The translations under genes and the position numbers were made by a program. DNA of 64,000 nt from Spirochaetales bacterium UBA6872 (lineage in GTDB: Bacteria; Spirochaetota; Spirochaetia; Sphaerochaetales; Sphaerochaetaceae). The notes under the pieces are model-generated. The model was not told the DNA's origin, made no database searches, and saw only the letters and a program-made list of their open reading frames with translations. The stretch covers positions 1-64,000 of the forward strand of contig DKCO01000046.1 in assembly GCA_002452215.1 (NCBI GenBank). The letters are read 5' to 3'. Each line of letters opens with the position of its first letter. Position 1 is the stretch's first letter. Positions 52,782-60,945 of this stretch are shown here, in pieces.

Positions 52782-53612
52782 CTACTCTTTGACAGCCCCG
52801 CTTGTAAGACCTGCGATAAAGTATCGTTGCAAGAATACGAAGATGACAGTGACTGGAATTGCCGCGATTACACTTGCGCTCATCATTGCCGACCAGTTCG
52901 TGCTAGCCTCTCCTAGAAATGTCATAACAAGTCCTGGAGCTAGCGTTCTTCGTGTTGGATCTGTCACCAGTGTCATCGAATACAGCAAATCGTTCCATGA
53001 CCAAACAAAGCCATAGATTGCAATCGAGATCATTCCCGGAACAGCCATTGGAAATATTATCTTTCTCATGATTTTCATATTACCAGCCCCATCGATACGA
53101 GCACTCTCGATAAGAGAATCAGGAAGAGCATCAAAATAGCTTTTTAGCGTCCATGTACCAACCGGCAGCGTGAAAACAACATAACTGATTAACAAAGACC
53201 AATAAGAGCCTAAAAGTCCAAGTCTTTGCATCAAGAGATATATCGAGAGAAGCAATATCGCTTGCGGAAATGCCTGGCTCATCAAGAATGCACCCATTAT
53301 CACCTTTCTGCCTCTATAGCGAAACTTTGAGAAGCTATAGCCGGCAAAAGCCGATACTAGCGTTGCAGCCGCACTAGACAGAAATGACACAAAAAGGCTG
53401 TTTGCTAGATAGTGCATTATAGTCTTATCCTTGATAATCCCAAGGATATTATCGAGCGTCAATTGCCCGACAAAAAAATACAAGGAGAAAGTCTTGTCAG
53501 ATGGCTTAAGAGCTGTGTTTATAAGCCAAAGAAGCGGGAAAAACACAAAGAAGCCAATCAATATCGTAGAAACAATTGTAAAAATCCTAAATGCTATTGT
53601 CTTCTGGAACAT
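52782..53612 (-). CDS. MalG-type sugar ABC transporter permease
   Basis: A 276-residue inner-membrane permease of the CUT1 family with six helices. FSKFRYRGRKVIMGAFLMSQ and the EAA loop ESARIDGAGNMKIMRKIIFPMAVPG are typical. A good AGGAGG site precedes ATG 53612. It is the last gene of the FAD-oxidoreductase / binding-protein / permease operon. No ATPase gene is in the operon; a shared MsmX/UgpC-type ATPase elsewhere is likely. Confidence 0.92.
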   Translation of the reverse strand: MFQKTIAFRIFTIVSTILIGFFVFFPLLWLINTALKPSDKTFSLYFFVGQLTLDNILGIIKDKTIMHYLANSLFVSFLSSAAATLVSAFAGYSFSKFRYRGRKVIMGAFLMSQAFPQAILLLSIYLLMQRLGLLGSYWSLLISYVVFTLPVGTWTLKSYFDALPDSLIESARIDGAGNMKIMRKIIFPMAVPGMISIAIYGFVWSWNDLLYSMTLVTDPTRRTLAPGLVMTFLGEASTNWSAMMSASVIAAIPVTVIFVFLQRYFIAGLTSGAVKE

Positions 53613-53622
53613 CTTCTTCCTC

Positions 53623-54510
53623 CTACTTCGATTCGTTTACTTGCCTCAGATAGACAAAGCTGAAAAGAGACAAAAGAACAGCCCACACAGTTCCAATAGT
53701 GGCAGCAGAGCCAAGCTTCCAGTTCTTGAATGCCATACGATAGACCTCAATTGAAAGAGTAGTTGTCTCTCTTGCTGGACCGCCTTGTGTCATAGTCCAA
53801 GGAATATCGAAGTGTTGCAAATTGCCGATTGTTCCAAGAATAAGAACCAAGATTGCAATCTGTTTCATAGATGGCAATATGACATGCAAGAAAGAGCCTA
53901 GATTGTTTGCACCATCAATCCTTGCCGCCTCGATCTGATCCATCGACACGCTTTGCAATCCACCAAGCAAAAATGCCATATACCAGGGAAGCATTTGCCA
54001 TGTACGTGCAATAATCACGCAAATGAGGGCAGTTGATGTCTGGCCAAGATATGAAATCGGGCCATCAAGTATTCCAAGTTTCACAAGCACTCCGTTGAGA
54101 ATGCCATACTGCCCATTGAAAATCCATGACCACAAAAAGCCGATTGCCGTGCCAGGGATAATCCAGTTTACTAGTGTCACACCCCTTAAAAACTCAGAGC
54201 CTTTGAATTTCTGGTTGAGTATTATCGCCCATATAAAGCCCAAAGTAAAAGGCAACAATGTCGAGAAAATGACAAATATCAATGTAACTTTCACTGTCTT
54301 GAAGAAGTATGGATCGCTGAATATCTTTGCATAGTTTGCTATTCCAACAAACGATGCATTTGGCTTCAAGAGCGAGCGATCTGTGAAAGACATTAAGATT
54401 GCGCTGATAAAAGGATACAGGATGACAGCAATAAATACAGCAAGACCTGGAACACAAAGCAAAAACCCCACTTGCGCATCTGTCAATTTACCTTTGTTTT
54501 TAAATGCCAT
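53623..54510 (-). CDS. MalF-type sugar ABC transporter permease
   Basis: A 295-residue CUT1 permease with six helices and the EAA loop EAARIDGANNLGSFLHVILPSMK. ATG 54510 is preferred over ATG 54528 because the AGGAGG ribosome-binding site lies between them, 9 nt before 54510. It follows the binding-protein gene and precedes the MalG-type gene by 10 bp. Confidence 0.91.
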   Translation of the reverse strand: MAFKNKGKLTDAQVGFLLCVPGLAVFIAVILYPFISAILMSFTDRSLLKPNASFVGIANYAKIFSDPYFFKTVKVTLIFVIFSTLLPFTLGFIWAIILNQKFKGSEFLRGVTLVNWIIPGTAIGFLWSWIFNGQYGILNGVLVKLGILDGPISYLGQTSTALICVIIARTWQMLPWYMAFLLGGLQSVSMDQIEAARIDGANNLGSFLHVILPSMKQIAILVLILGTIGNLQHFDIPWTMTQGGPARETTTLSIEVYRMAFKNWKLGSAATIGTVWAVLLSLFSFVYLRQVNESK

Positions 54511-54539
54511 CACCCTATACCTCCTCATGTTCTATATTC

Positions 54540-55802
54540 TTAGAGTGCTGCGATTCTTGATCTCATGCTCTCTACAGCTTTCTCTGCGCTCTTCTGGCCC
54601 AAGAGTGCACTTTGAAGCTCTTCTGTCATTATTGTCTTGATCTCGCCAGCATTGCTCATTCGAGCTGTCTCATCAAGTTTTGCTGTTGCTGTTGAATCCA
54701 TGAAGCCCTTAAGATATGAATCGTTCTTGACCTCTTCTGTTCCTGCAGCACTCTTTGTCACAGGTGGCATTCCATTGTTCTTGAAATACTCAAGTGCCAT
54801 CTCGTCAGAAAGAAGGGATTTGGCAAAATCAGCTGCAACCTGCTTATGCTCGCTACTGTCGAAGATCACTAGCAAATGTCCCCACATTGTAGACTGGCTA
54901 GGATCACCCGCTTTCAAAACTGGTCTTGGCATTGCAGAACAAACATCCACAACTTTGTCAGGATCGACACCATTATTTACAGCCTGTCCCTTTGCAACTA
55001 CAGCATCATCATAGAATGCCATTCTTCCTTGTGCAAAGAGCTGGCGAGCATCTCCTCTTCCGATATCCATTGCAATGTAGCCTTTTGAAAGCATATCCTG
55101 ATACCATTTTATTGTCTCAACAGCCTCAGGACCAAGATTTACAGAACCGTCCTCATTGAAGACAGATGTTCCGAATGTCCAAAGCCATGGCATCAAGTCT
55201 CCAGCTGCAGTTGCATCCTTTGTAGAAACTCCGTAAGGGATTATATCCTTTCCTAGAGCCTTTATGTCAGCAAGGCACTTTTCAAACTCTTCAAGAGTCT
55301 CAGGAACCTTATCCCAGCCAGCTTCCTTGAGAATCTGTGGATTATATACCATCGAAATTGAAGCCATTGACCAAGGAAGTCCAAGTTGCTTTCCATCAAT
55401 ATTTCCTACATCCAGATATGATTTCTCGAATGTGCTCTCCAAATACTCCTTCCCGAATATCTCATTAAGATCAGCAAGGGCCCCTGTCTGTGCGACAGTA
55501 TTGAAGATTCCAATATCTGCCTGAGCGATATCAAGTTGCTCTTTGCCTTGGAGTCTTATAAGAATCTGCTGTGCTGTATCAGCCCATGTCCAGCCAACCC
55601 AATCAACCTTGTTGCCGCTTTGCTCCTCATAGCGAGTGCGCATCTTTGTGAATATATTGCGGCTAGCTTCTTCCTCTCCTGACCATCCAGCCCAAACGAT
55701 TGTCTCTGGTCCATTTGCAACAGAAGTCTCAGTTGCACCGCCAGCGAAAAGCGATGAAGCGACAAGCATCAATGCAATTAGTAATACGAGTCCTTTTTTC
55801 AT
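54540..55802 (-). CDS. family-1 extracellular sugar-binding protein
   Basis: A 420-residue SBP_bac_1 protein. The signal peptide (MKKGLVLLIALMLVASSLFA) is followed by GGATET, the junction often seen in spirochaete sugar-binding proteins. NDPXX-like aromatic patches and GIFNTVAQTGALADLNEIFGKEYL are typical of the family. ATG 55802 has GGAGG just upstream; the frame extends to 55850 into the preceding gene without a good site. It delivers cargo to the two downstream permeases. Sugar unknown. Confidence 0.9.
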   Translation of the reverse strand: MKKGLVLLIALMLVASSLFAGGATETSVANGPETIVWAGWSGEEEASRNIFTKMRTRYEEQSGNKVDWVGWTWADTAQQILIRLQGKEQLDIAQADIGIFNTVAQTGALADLNEIFGKEYLESTFEKSYLDVGNIDGKQLGLPWSMASISMVYNPQILKEAGWDKVPETLEEFEKCLADIKALGKDIIPYGVSTKDATAAGDLMPWLWTFGTSVFNEDGSVNLGPEAVETIKWYQDMLSKGYIAMDIGRGDARQLFAQGRMAFYDDAVVAKGQAVNNGVDPDKVVDVCSAMPRPVLKAGDPSQSTMWGHLLVIFDSSEHKQVAADFAKSLLSDEMALEYFKNNGMPPVTKSAAGTEEVKNDSYLKGFMDSTATAKLDETARMSNAGEIKTIMTEELQSALLGQKSAEKAVESMRSRIAAL

Positions 55803-55830
55803 ATTTCCTCCATTTTGTCTAAGTCGTAAG

Positions 55831-57609
55831 CTATACGACTGTATTGCCAACTTTATGAACTTCCTTCTTATCTATCGATTTAAGATAGCTAAGAAATTCC
55901 TCCAAATGCTCTCTATATACAGCTCGTGGAGCACATGAGTACTTCTTGCAAACCATAGCGGCGTAGCCAACCACCTCTCCCATAATGCCACATGTCCTCA
56001 TGACACGCGCTGTGCCAGATGCATCATGTGATACGCTGACACATCGTCCTGCGACAAAGAGATTGTCGATATTCCTTGAATACAATATCCTATACGGGAG
56101 GAAATAAGGTCCTTGAAAGACCTCGCGACAATCCATTGTCAAAAACGCATCCCCCTCGTGGAATGCCGAATAGAAACGCTTATCTGGATAATGCACATCA
56201 AAATTCCATGTCGTTGCCACGCAAGCATCTGGAAAAGTATATTTGAAATCAGCTTTAGTAAGCACTAAGTCCCCTAGGATTCTCCTCGACTCTCTTTTTC
56301 CTGCAATAGCTGCCGAGAATGCAAGCTCATAGCCTTTATAGTCATTGTCTACATTCTTCAAAGTATCCCAAGCACCATACATTGCTCTGAAATTCATATC
56401 GCGGGCGTACTCAGCCTTTTCAATTGGATCCTCGGTCATGCCACTTTCCCAGAACCAGCAACCAAGAGAGAACTCTCTCTCATGGCCGTAGATATCTTTT
56501 ATATCTGCGCGACCAGGAAAAGCAACAGATGAAAGGTCCACAGCCCAAGGGCATCTCTTGAATGGCTTATCGATACCTGTCTTCTTGATATGCCAAAGAT
56601 TGCTAGCGCCCATATGGCCGTTTGTAGTAACTTCGTAGTCTGCACCTGACATTGCAGCAAGATTTCCATCACCTGTTGCATCTGTAAAAAGCGGTGCTTC
56701 AATTTTAACAAGTCTGTTATTTCTATAATCAAGAAGCGTTGCAGAAACAATGCGTGATCCATCCACCTCGGAATCAATCAGGATATGGCCAAGAAGAAGA
56801 GTAAGATTCTTCTCTTTCTCCAGAATCGAAAGCTTCTTCTCGTCCTCATAGAGTTTTGCTTGATTCACGCTTCCATAGTGTCCAATCTCTTTTTGCTCGA
56901 ACTCGCCCACTATATTGCCAAGACCTGCAAATGGCTCATAGTTTGTACCACCTCCAAGCCATACTCTTACCTCGCTGCTATTGTTGCCTCCAACTACAAG
57001 CCTGTCTTGCACGAGAATTGTCTTAACACCAGATCTGGCTGCCGCAAGAGCCGAGCACATTCCGGCAAACCCGCCTCCTATAACAGCAAACTCTGTATTG
57101 ATGGTTTTTGTCTCATCTTCATCTATACATGAATTGAGGTAGAATTCCATTATTTTCTTTGGCCCTGATGGCAAGCTGGAAATATCATTGTTTTTCGTTA
57201 TAAGGACAAACGCGCACCGGCCTTCAAACCCTGTAAGATCCTCAAGCTCAAGAGTGTTCTTGCCCTTCTTTATATTTGCGATGCCGCAATCTTCCCAGCC
57301 CCAATGTTCCGTGTGGCCAGAGATCTCGCCTTCCTTGCCATTTATTACTGTTCTAAAAAGTCCTGGATACATATCATTGTGCCAAGGAGCTACCCAGTTG
57401 TATGTGTAAACATAGACATGGAATATACCAGTGACATCTGAGTCAAATGTTGTTTTGGCATTTTCAACAACATTGCCAAGTCCATGTGCCATAAGATAAC
57501 AAACTCCTTCCGTAAGAAGGAACTCTGTATCGGCAAACCAACCTCCTAATGAGTCAAAAGATATTGTTGGTATAAGTAATTCATTGTTTTTTAAAATATT
57601 ATTTTTCAT
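55831..57609 (-). CDS. FAD-dependent oxidoreductase (FAD_oxidored type)
   Basis: A 592-residue two-part protein. The first ~165 residues form a beta-rich domain (GWFADTEFLLTEGVCYLMAHGLG). The flavin domain begins EFAVIGGGFAGMCSALAAARSGVKTILVQ and includes VGGNNSSEVRVWLGG and a C-terminal NLFVAGRCVSVSHDASGTARVMRTCG. This PF12831-like group is common in polysaccharide-utilisation loci, with unknown sugar substrates. ATG 57609 has AAAGGA 8 nt upstream. It leads the operon with the sugar importer and is divergent from the AraC regulator. Confidence 0.85.
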   Translation of the reverse strand: MKNNILKNNELLIPTISFDSLGGWFADTEFLLTEGVCYLMAHGLGNVVENAKTTFDSDVTGIFHVYVYTYNWVAPWHNDMYPGLFRTVINGKEGEISGHTEHWGWEDCGIANIKKGKNTLELEDLTGFEGRCAFVLITKNNDISSLPSGPKKIMEFYLNSCIDEDETKTINTEFAVIGGGFAGMCSALAAARSGVKTILVQDRLVVGGNNSSEVRVWLGGGTNYEPFAGLGNIVGEFEQKEIGHYGSVNQAKLYEDEKKLSILEKEKNLTLLLGHILIDSEVDGSRIVSATLLDYRNNRLVKIEAPLFTDATGDGNLAAMSGADYEVTTNGHMGASNLWHIKKTGIDKPFKRCPWAVDLSSVAFPGRADIKDIYGHEREFSLGCWFWESGMTEDPIEKAEYARDMNFRAMYGAWDTLKNVDNDYKGYELAFSAAIAGKRESRRILGDLVLTKADFKYTFPDACVATTWNFDVHYPDKRFYSAFHEGDAFLTMDCREVFQGPYFLPYRILYSRNIDNLFVAGRCVSVSHDASGTARVMRTCGIMGEVVGYAAMVCKKYSCAPRAVYREHLEEFLSYLKSIDKKEVHKVGNTVV

Positions 57610-57625
57610 TACACATCCTTTGACA

Positions 57626-57697
57626 TTTTTCACCATCTGTCTTTGTACATCTCAATTTTCCACCCGTTATATCCTATTTAAAATGTTTCTTTTCACC
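57626..57697. promoter_or_regulatory. three TTTTYCACC direct repeats between oxidoreductase and AraC genes
   Basis: TTTTTCACC (57626-57634), TTTTCCACC (57656-57664) and TTTTCACC (57690-57697), about 30 and 33 bp apart (roughly three helical turns). Direct repeats in a divergent gap suit an AraC-family activator. Confidence 0.4.
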
Positions 57698-57737
57698 AAA
57701 AACTTGTCAAAATTGATATTGGGTTTAAAATATAACC

Positions 57738-58556
57738 ATGCAATGCGAAGAAAAATGGGCTGATAGTGTCAAAGGCTCCTATACAAAAACACTCAATGGC
57801 AAGCTCTTCATGGGAGTAAGCAGCAATACTGAATCAATAAACAGATATACAAGAATGGATGCAGACGGAATGCTTTTGACATATGTAATAAATGGCAAAG
57901 GAAATATAGAGACAAAAGACGAGATATATGAGATAAGCGATGGCGTTGTGATGTTCAGACACTCTTTGATGGATTACCGTCTTTCTCTTGCACCACGCTA
58001 CCACCATAGAAGGTGCTATCTTTTTCTTCCAAAGGAGATCTTCTTGATCCTTCTTGAGATGTATCCTGAGATCAACTCGATTCCTGCTGTATTCAAAATC
58101 GAGTACTCTCCAAGGCACATAGAAGAGTTCGAGTATCTGTTTAGCAGGATGAAGGATAGTGAAAATCATGACTTTCTATCGCTTTTGCCATCAATTGAAA
58201 GGTACATTTTGCATTTCATGCATCCATATCTATCTAATGACACTCTTTCATATCTGAAGAAAGCAAAAACCATACTAGAGGAGGATTTCTCGACATCGCT
58301 ACCTGATATAGCGTCCTCGTTCTCAATAAGCTACAACACATTTCGAAAGCAATTTTCAGAGAAGTTCGGAATTTCACCACAGCGCTATAGAATGAAAGCA
58401 AGATGCGATCAAGCATGCCAATTACTGTCAATGGGGCTTTCTTGCTCTCGCGTAGCTGATATGCTTTCCTATCCTGATCTATATACATTCTCACACCAAT
58501 TTTCACTAATCCAGGGCCAAACTCCGAGAGAATACAGAAAGCAACATATCTTGTAA
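57738..58556 (+). CDS. AraC family transcriptional regulator
   Basis: A 272-residue regulator. An N-terminal cupin-like sensing domain (GKGNIETKDEIYEISDGVVMFRHS) precedes two helix-turn-helix units at about residues 175-270: LPDIASSFSISYNTFRKQFSEKFGISPQRYRMKAR and VADMLSYPDLYTFSHQFSLIQGQTPREYRK. Divergent placement marks the oxidoreductase-importer operon as its target. TTGTCA (57704) and TAAAAT (57726) with a 16-bp spacer would start transcription almost at the ATG. Its TAA stop lies inside repeat copy 1 of the adjacent ATPase cassette. Confidence 0.9.
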   Translation: MQCEEKWADSVKGSYTKTLNGKLFMGVSSNTESINRYTRMDADGMLLTYVINGKGNIETKDEIYEISDGVVMFRHSLMDYRLSLAPRYHHRRCYLFLPKEIFLILLEMYPEINSIPAVFKIEYSPRHIEEFEYLFSRMKDSENHDFLSLLPSIERYILHFMHPYLSNDTLSYLKKAKTILEEDFSTSLPDIASSFSISYNTFRKQFSEKFGISPQRYRMKARCDQACQLLSMGLSCSRVADMLSYPDLYTFSHQFSLIQGQTPREYRKQHIL

Positions 58557-58608
58557 TAGCCTCTGAAACGGACTTTTTGATAAAAATTTGCAAAAGAGTC
58601 CGTTTTAA
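58552..58608. repeat. 57-bp direct repeat with internal dyad, copy 1
   Basis: Matches 59901-59957 at 55 of 57 positions by manual alignment. It contains GAAACGGACT (58565-58574) and AGTCCGTTT (58597-58605) around a 22-nt AT-rich centre. The araC stop codon is inside its left edge. Confidence 0.9.
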
Positions 58609-58635
58609 ACTAGAATACAAGGAGAAGGATTTGTT

Positions 58636-59895
58636 ATGAGGACTCTTTTTCCAAGAGAAAAATACTTAAAGAAAATGCGAGCATTCTATGATGATGCTGA
58701 TATTATAAAAGTCATCACAGGAATAAGACGATCAGGAAAATCATGCCTTATGAGCCTTATCCAAGAAGAACTCAAAAGCAAAGGCATAAAAGAAGAGAAT
58801 ATCATATCAATAAATCTTGACAAACGACCGTTCATACATATAAGGAAGCCTATCGAGCTTGAAAAAGCAATAGAAGAGAAAACGTCCAACATAAACGGCA
58901 CTATCTATCTTTTCATAGACGAGATACAAAATGTCGAAGGATTCGAAACAACAATCAATGCGTATCGAGAAGAAGGGAATTTCTCGATCTTCATAACAGG
59001 AAGCAACTCGTACCTGTTATCAGGCGAACTTGTGACAAAGCTCACTGGAAGATATATAGAGTTTGAGATCACGACCCTTACTTTTGATGAGTATCTTGAT
59101 ATGAAAAAATTCTACAAGAAACCAATATCCGACAATCTGGATACTGAACTATACAACTACATAATTGAGGGTGGATTTCCAAAGACTGTCGAATATGACA
59201 CATTGGAAGACAAGCGCACTTATGTGCAAAGCGTTGTAGATGAAATCTTCAAGAAGGATATAGAACATAACAGACGGATAAAGAAGAAAAGACTTTTCGA
59301 CTCAATAGAGCAATTCATAATCAATAACTTCGGCTCAACAATGTCGATAAAAACGCTATGTGAGTATTTGTCAAAAACAAGAAAAGAGAATATCCGCAAA
59401 GAGACAGTCTACAGATATATAAAACAATTGATTGATCTCAAGATAATAATGAAATGCCCACGCTTCGATCTAAAAAGCAAGCGCTCTTTATCAGGAGAAG
59501 AGAAATACTATCTTAGCGATCTCAGTTTCTATTTCCTCACGAACGTAGACAACAGAATTCCATATGGGCCAGTCTTGGAGAACATAGTCTACCAATATGC
59601 AAGGAGCATGAATTATTCTGTAAGCGTTGGCAAAATAGGAAAGCTGGAAGTCGATTTTATATTGCGCAAGCCCAATCAAGACTATGCATATGTGCAAGTT
59701 GCAAGATATGTAGACAATGGGAATATAGACGAAAACGGAATAAACATAACAGAGGAAAGAGAGTATAGATCCCTAGAGGCAATCAAAGACAATTGGCCAA
59801 AATATCTTTTGACAATGGACCATCTTCTAGAAAGAAGAAATGGCATCAAGCATGAGAATATTGCCAAATTCATAAAAGATAAAAAAGAATTCTAA
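58636..59895 (+). CDS. AAA_14/DUF4143-type ATPase carried between direct repeats
   Basis: A 419-residue ATPase. VITGIRRSGKSCLM is Walker A (about residues 27-36), TIYLFIDEIQNVEGFE Walker B, and ITGSNSYLLSGEL sensor 1. A winged-helix region (about residues 215-280) follows. The DUF4143 C-terminus has LEVDFILRKPNQDYAYVQVARY, a nuclease-like pattern with the usual Lys replaced. A good AAGGAGAAGG site precedes ATG 58636. It is bounded by 57-bp direct repeats and splits an otherwise convergent araC / sugar-kinase pair, so it is an insertion. Function unknown. Confidence 0.85.
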   Translation: MRTLFPREKYLKKMRAFYDDADIIKVITGIRRSGKSCLMSLIQEELKSKGIKEENIISINLDKRPFIHIRKPIELEKAIEEKTSNINGTIYLFIDEIQNVEGFETTINAYREEGNFSIFITGSNSYLLSGELVTKLTGRYIEFEITTLTFDEYLDMKKFYKKPISDNLDTELYNYIIEGGFPKTVEYDTLEDKRTYVQSVVDEIFKKDIEHNRRIKKKRLFDSIEQFIINNFGSTMSIKTLCEYLSKTRKENIRKETVYRYIKQLIDLKIIMKCPRFDLKSKRSLSGEEKYYLSDLSFYFLTNVDNRIPYGPVLENIVYQYARSMNYSVSVGKIGKLEVDFILRKPNQDYAYVQVARYVDNGNIDENGINITEEREYRSLEAIKDNWPKYLLTMDHLLERRNGIKHENIAKFIKDKKEF

Positions 59896-59900
59896 ATAAC

Positions 59901-59957
59901 TGTAATAGCCTCTGAAACGGACTTTTTGATAAAAATTTGCAAAATAGTCCGTTTCAA
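59901..59957. repeat. 57-bp direct repeat with internal dyad, copy 2
   Basis: Arms GAAACGGACT (59914-59923) and AGTCCGTTTC (59946-59955) around 22 nt. The stop codon of the minus-strand sugar kinase (59954-59956) is inside its right edge. Copies 1 and 2 are 1349 bp apart. Confidence 0.9.
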
Positions 59958-60850
59958 CTATCGAATGGAAACACTTCATTTTCGAAAGGAATTGATTTCA
60001 TTGCACCTGGACGCGAGACAGCAATGGAAGATGCCTTGCACGAAAAAACAAGCGATTGCTCAATGCTATATCCTTTTTGCCTAGACGAAAGAAAATAGCC
60101 TATGAAAGTATCGCCCGCAGCAGTTGTGTCTACAATTGGAGCCTCAATGATATCAGCCTTTGCTTTATATCCGCCTTTTGCATACAAAGCGCCATCTTTT
60201 CCTACTGTAAGTATTATCTCTGTGTCTGGAAAATCAGATGAAAGTTTATCTAGAATTGCATCATAACAAGCATTTTCATCCATCAATGCAAGGCATCTTC
60301 CCTCTATTTCATTTACTACAAGGAAATCAACCAGATTAAGTGGCAATTTCTCTATGCTCATATCAAATGGAGATGGATTAAAGCAAATAAGAAGACCCTT
60401 TTTATGAGCAATCTCGATTATCCGCCCAATCGAATTGATTTCGTTTTGCAATACGATGATATCACCAGAAGAGAATTGAGAAAGAGTTGAGTCTATAAAC
60501 TCATCTGTTATCTCATTGTTTCCTCCAGGATAGACGATTATGCAATTGTCGCCATTTTTGTCCACTTGTATGATAGCGTTGCCAGTTGCTGATGAATCAG
60601 AGCTTACAAAGGATGTATCGACTCCATATGACTTCAGCTCATCGAGCAAAAACATGCCATCAGGCCCTATCTTTCCAGCCATATAGACATCCAAGCCAGC
60701 CTTTGCAATTGCAGCTGCTTGGTTTGCGCCCTTCCCTCCTGCGCTTTTCACCATAGAGGAGCAAGAAATCGTCTCTCCATCTTTCACGATATGATCAAGC
60801 TTATATACATAATCTATATTCAATGATCCAAAAACAAGAACCTTTGGCAT
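59954..60850 (-). CDS. PfkB family carbohydrate kinase (ribokinase-like)
   Basis: A 298-residue sugar kinase using ATP. MPKVLVFGSLNIDYVYKLDHIVKDGET and GGKGANQAAAIAKAG are the ribokinase N-terminal signature. PIVDTTAAGDTFIGYF is the C-terminal signature with the catalytic Asp in AAGD. ATG 60850 has AAGGAG 7 nt upstream, preferred over ATG 60883. Ribose or a related pentose is the best guess. It lies downstream of an ADP-ribosylglycohydrolase-family gene on the same strand. Confidence 0.9.
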   Translation of the reverse strand: MPKVLVFGSLNIDYVYKLDHIVKDGETISCSSMVKSAGGKGANQAAAIAKAGLDVYMAGKIGPDGMFLLDELKSYGVDTSFVSSDSSATGNAIIQVDKNGDNCIIVYPGGNNEITDEFIDSTLSQFSSGDIIVLQNEINSIGRIIEIAHKKGLLICFNPSPFDMSIEKLPLNLVDFLVVNEIEGRCLALMDENACYDAILDKLSSDFPDTEIILTVGKDGALYAKGGYKAKADIIEAPIVDTTAAGDTFIGYFLSSRQKGYSIEQSLVFSCKASSIAVSRPGAMKSIPFENEVFPFDS

Positions 60851-60945
60851 AATATGCTCCTTGATAAATAACACTCTTTCCATTTTTCATTTGTCTTGAT
60901 GCTACAAAGAATACTCAATGCTTAAGTATCCCAATATCTTCTATC

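Noticed and set aside
58552..59957. The 57-bp repeats as integron attC sites
   Set aside because: Length and imperfect dyad look are similar, but the outer boxes do not match the RYYYAAC / GTTRRRY pattern, and there is no integron integrase or attI in view.
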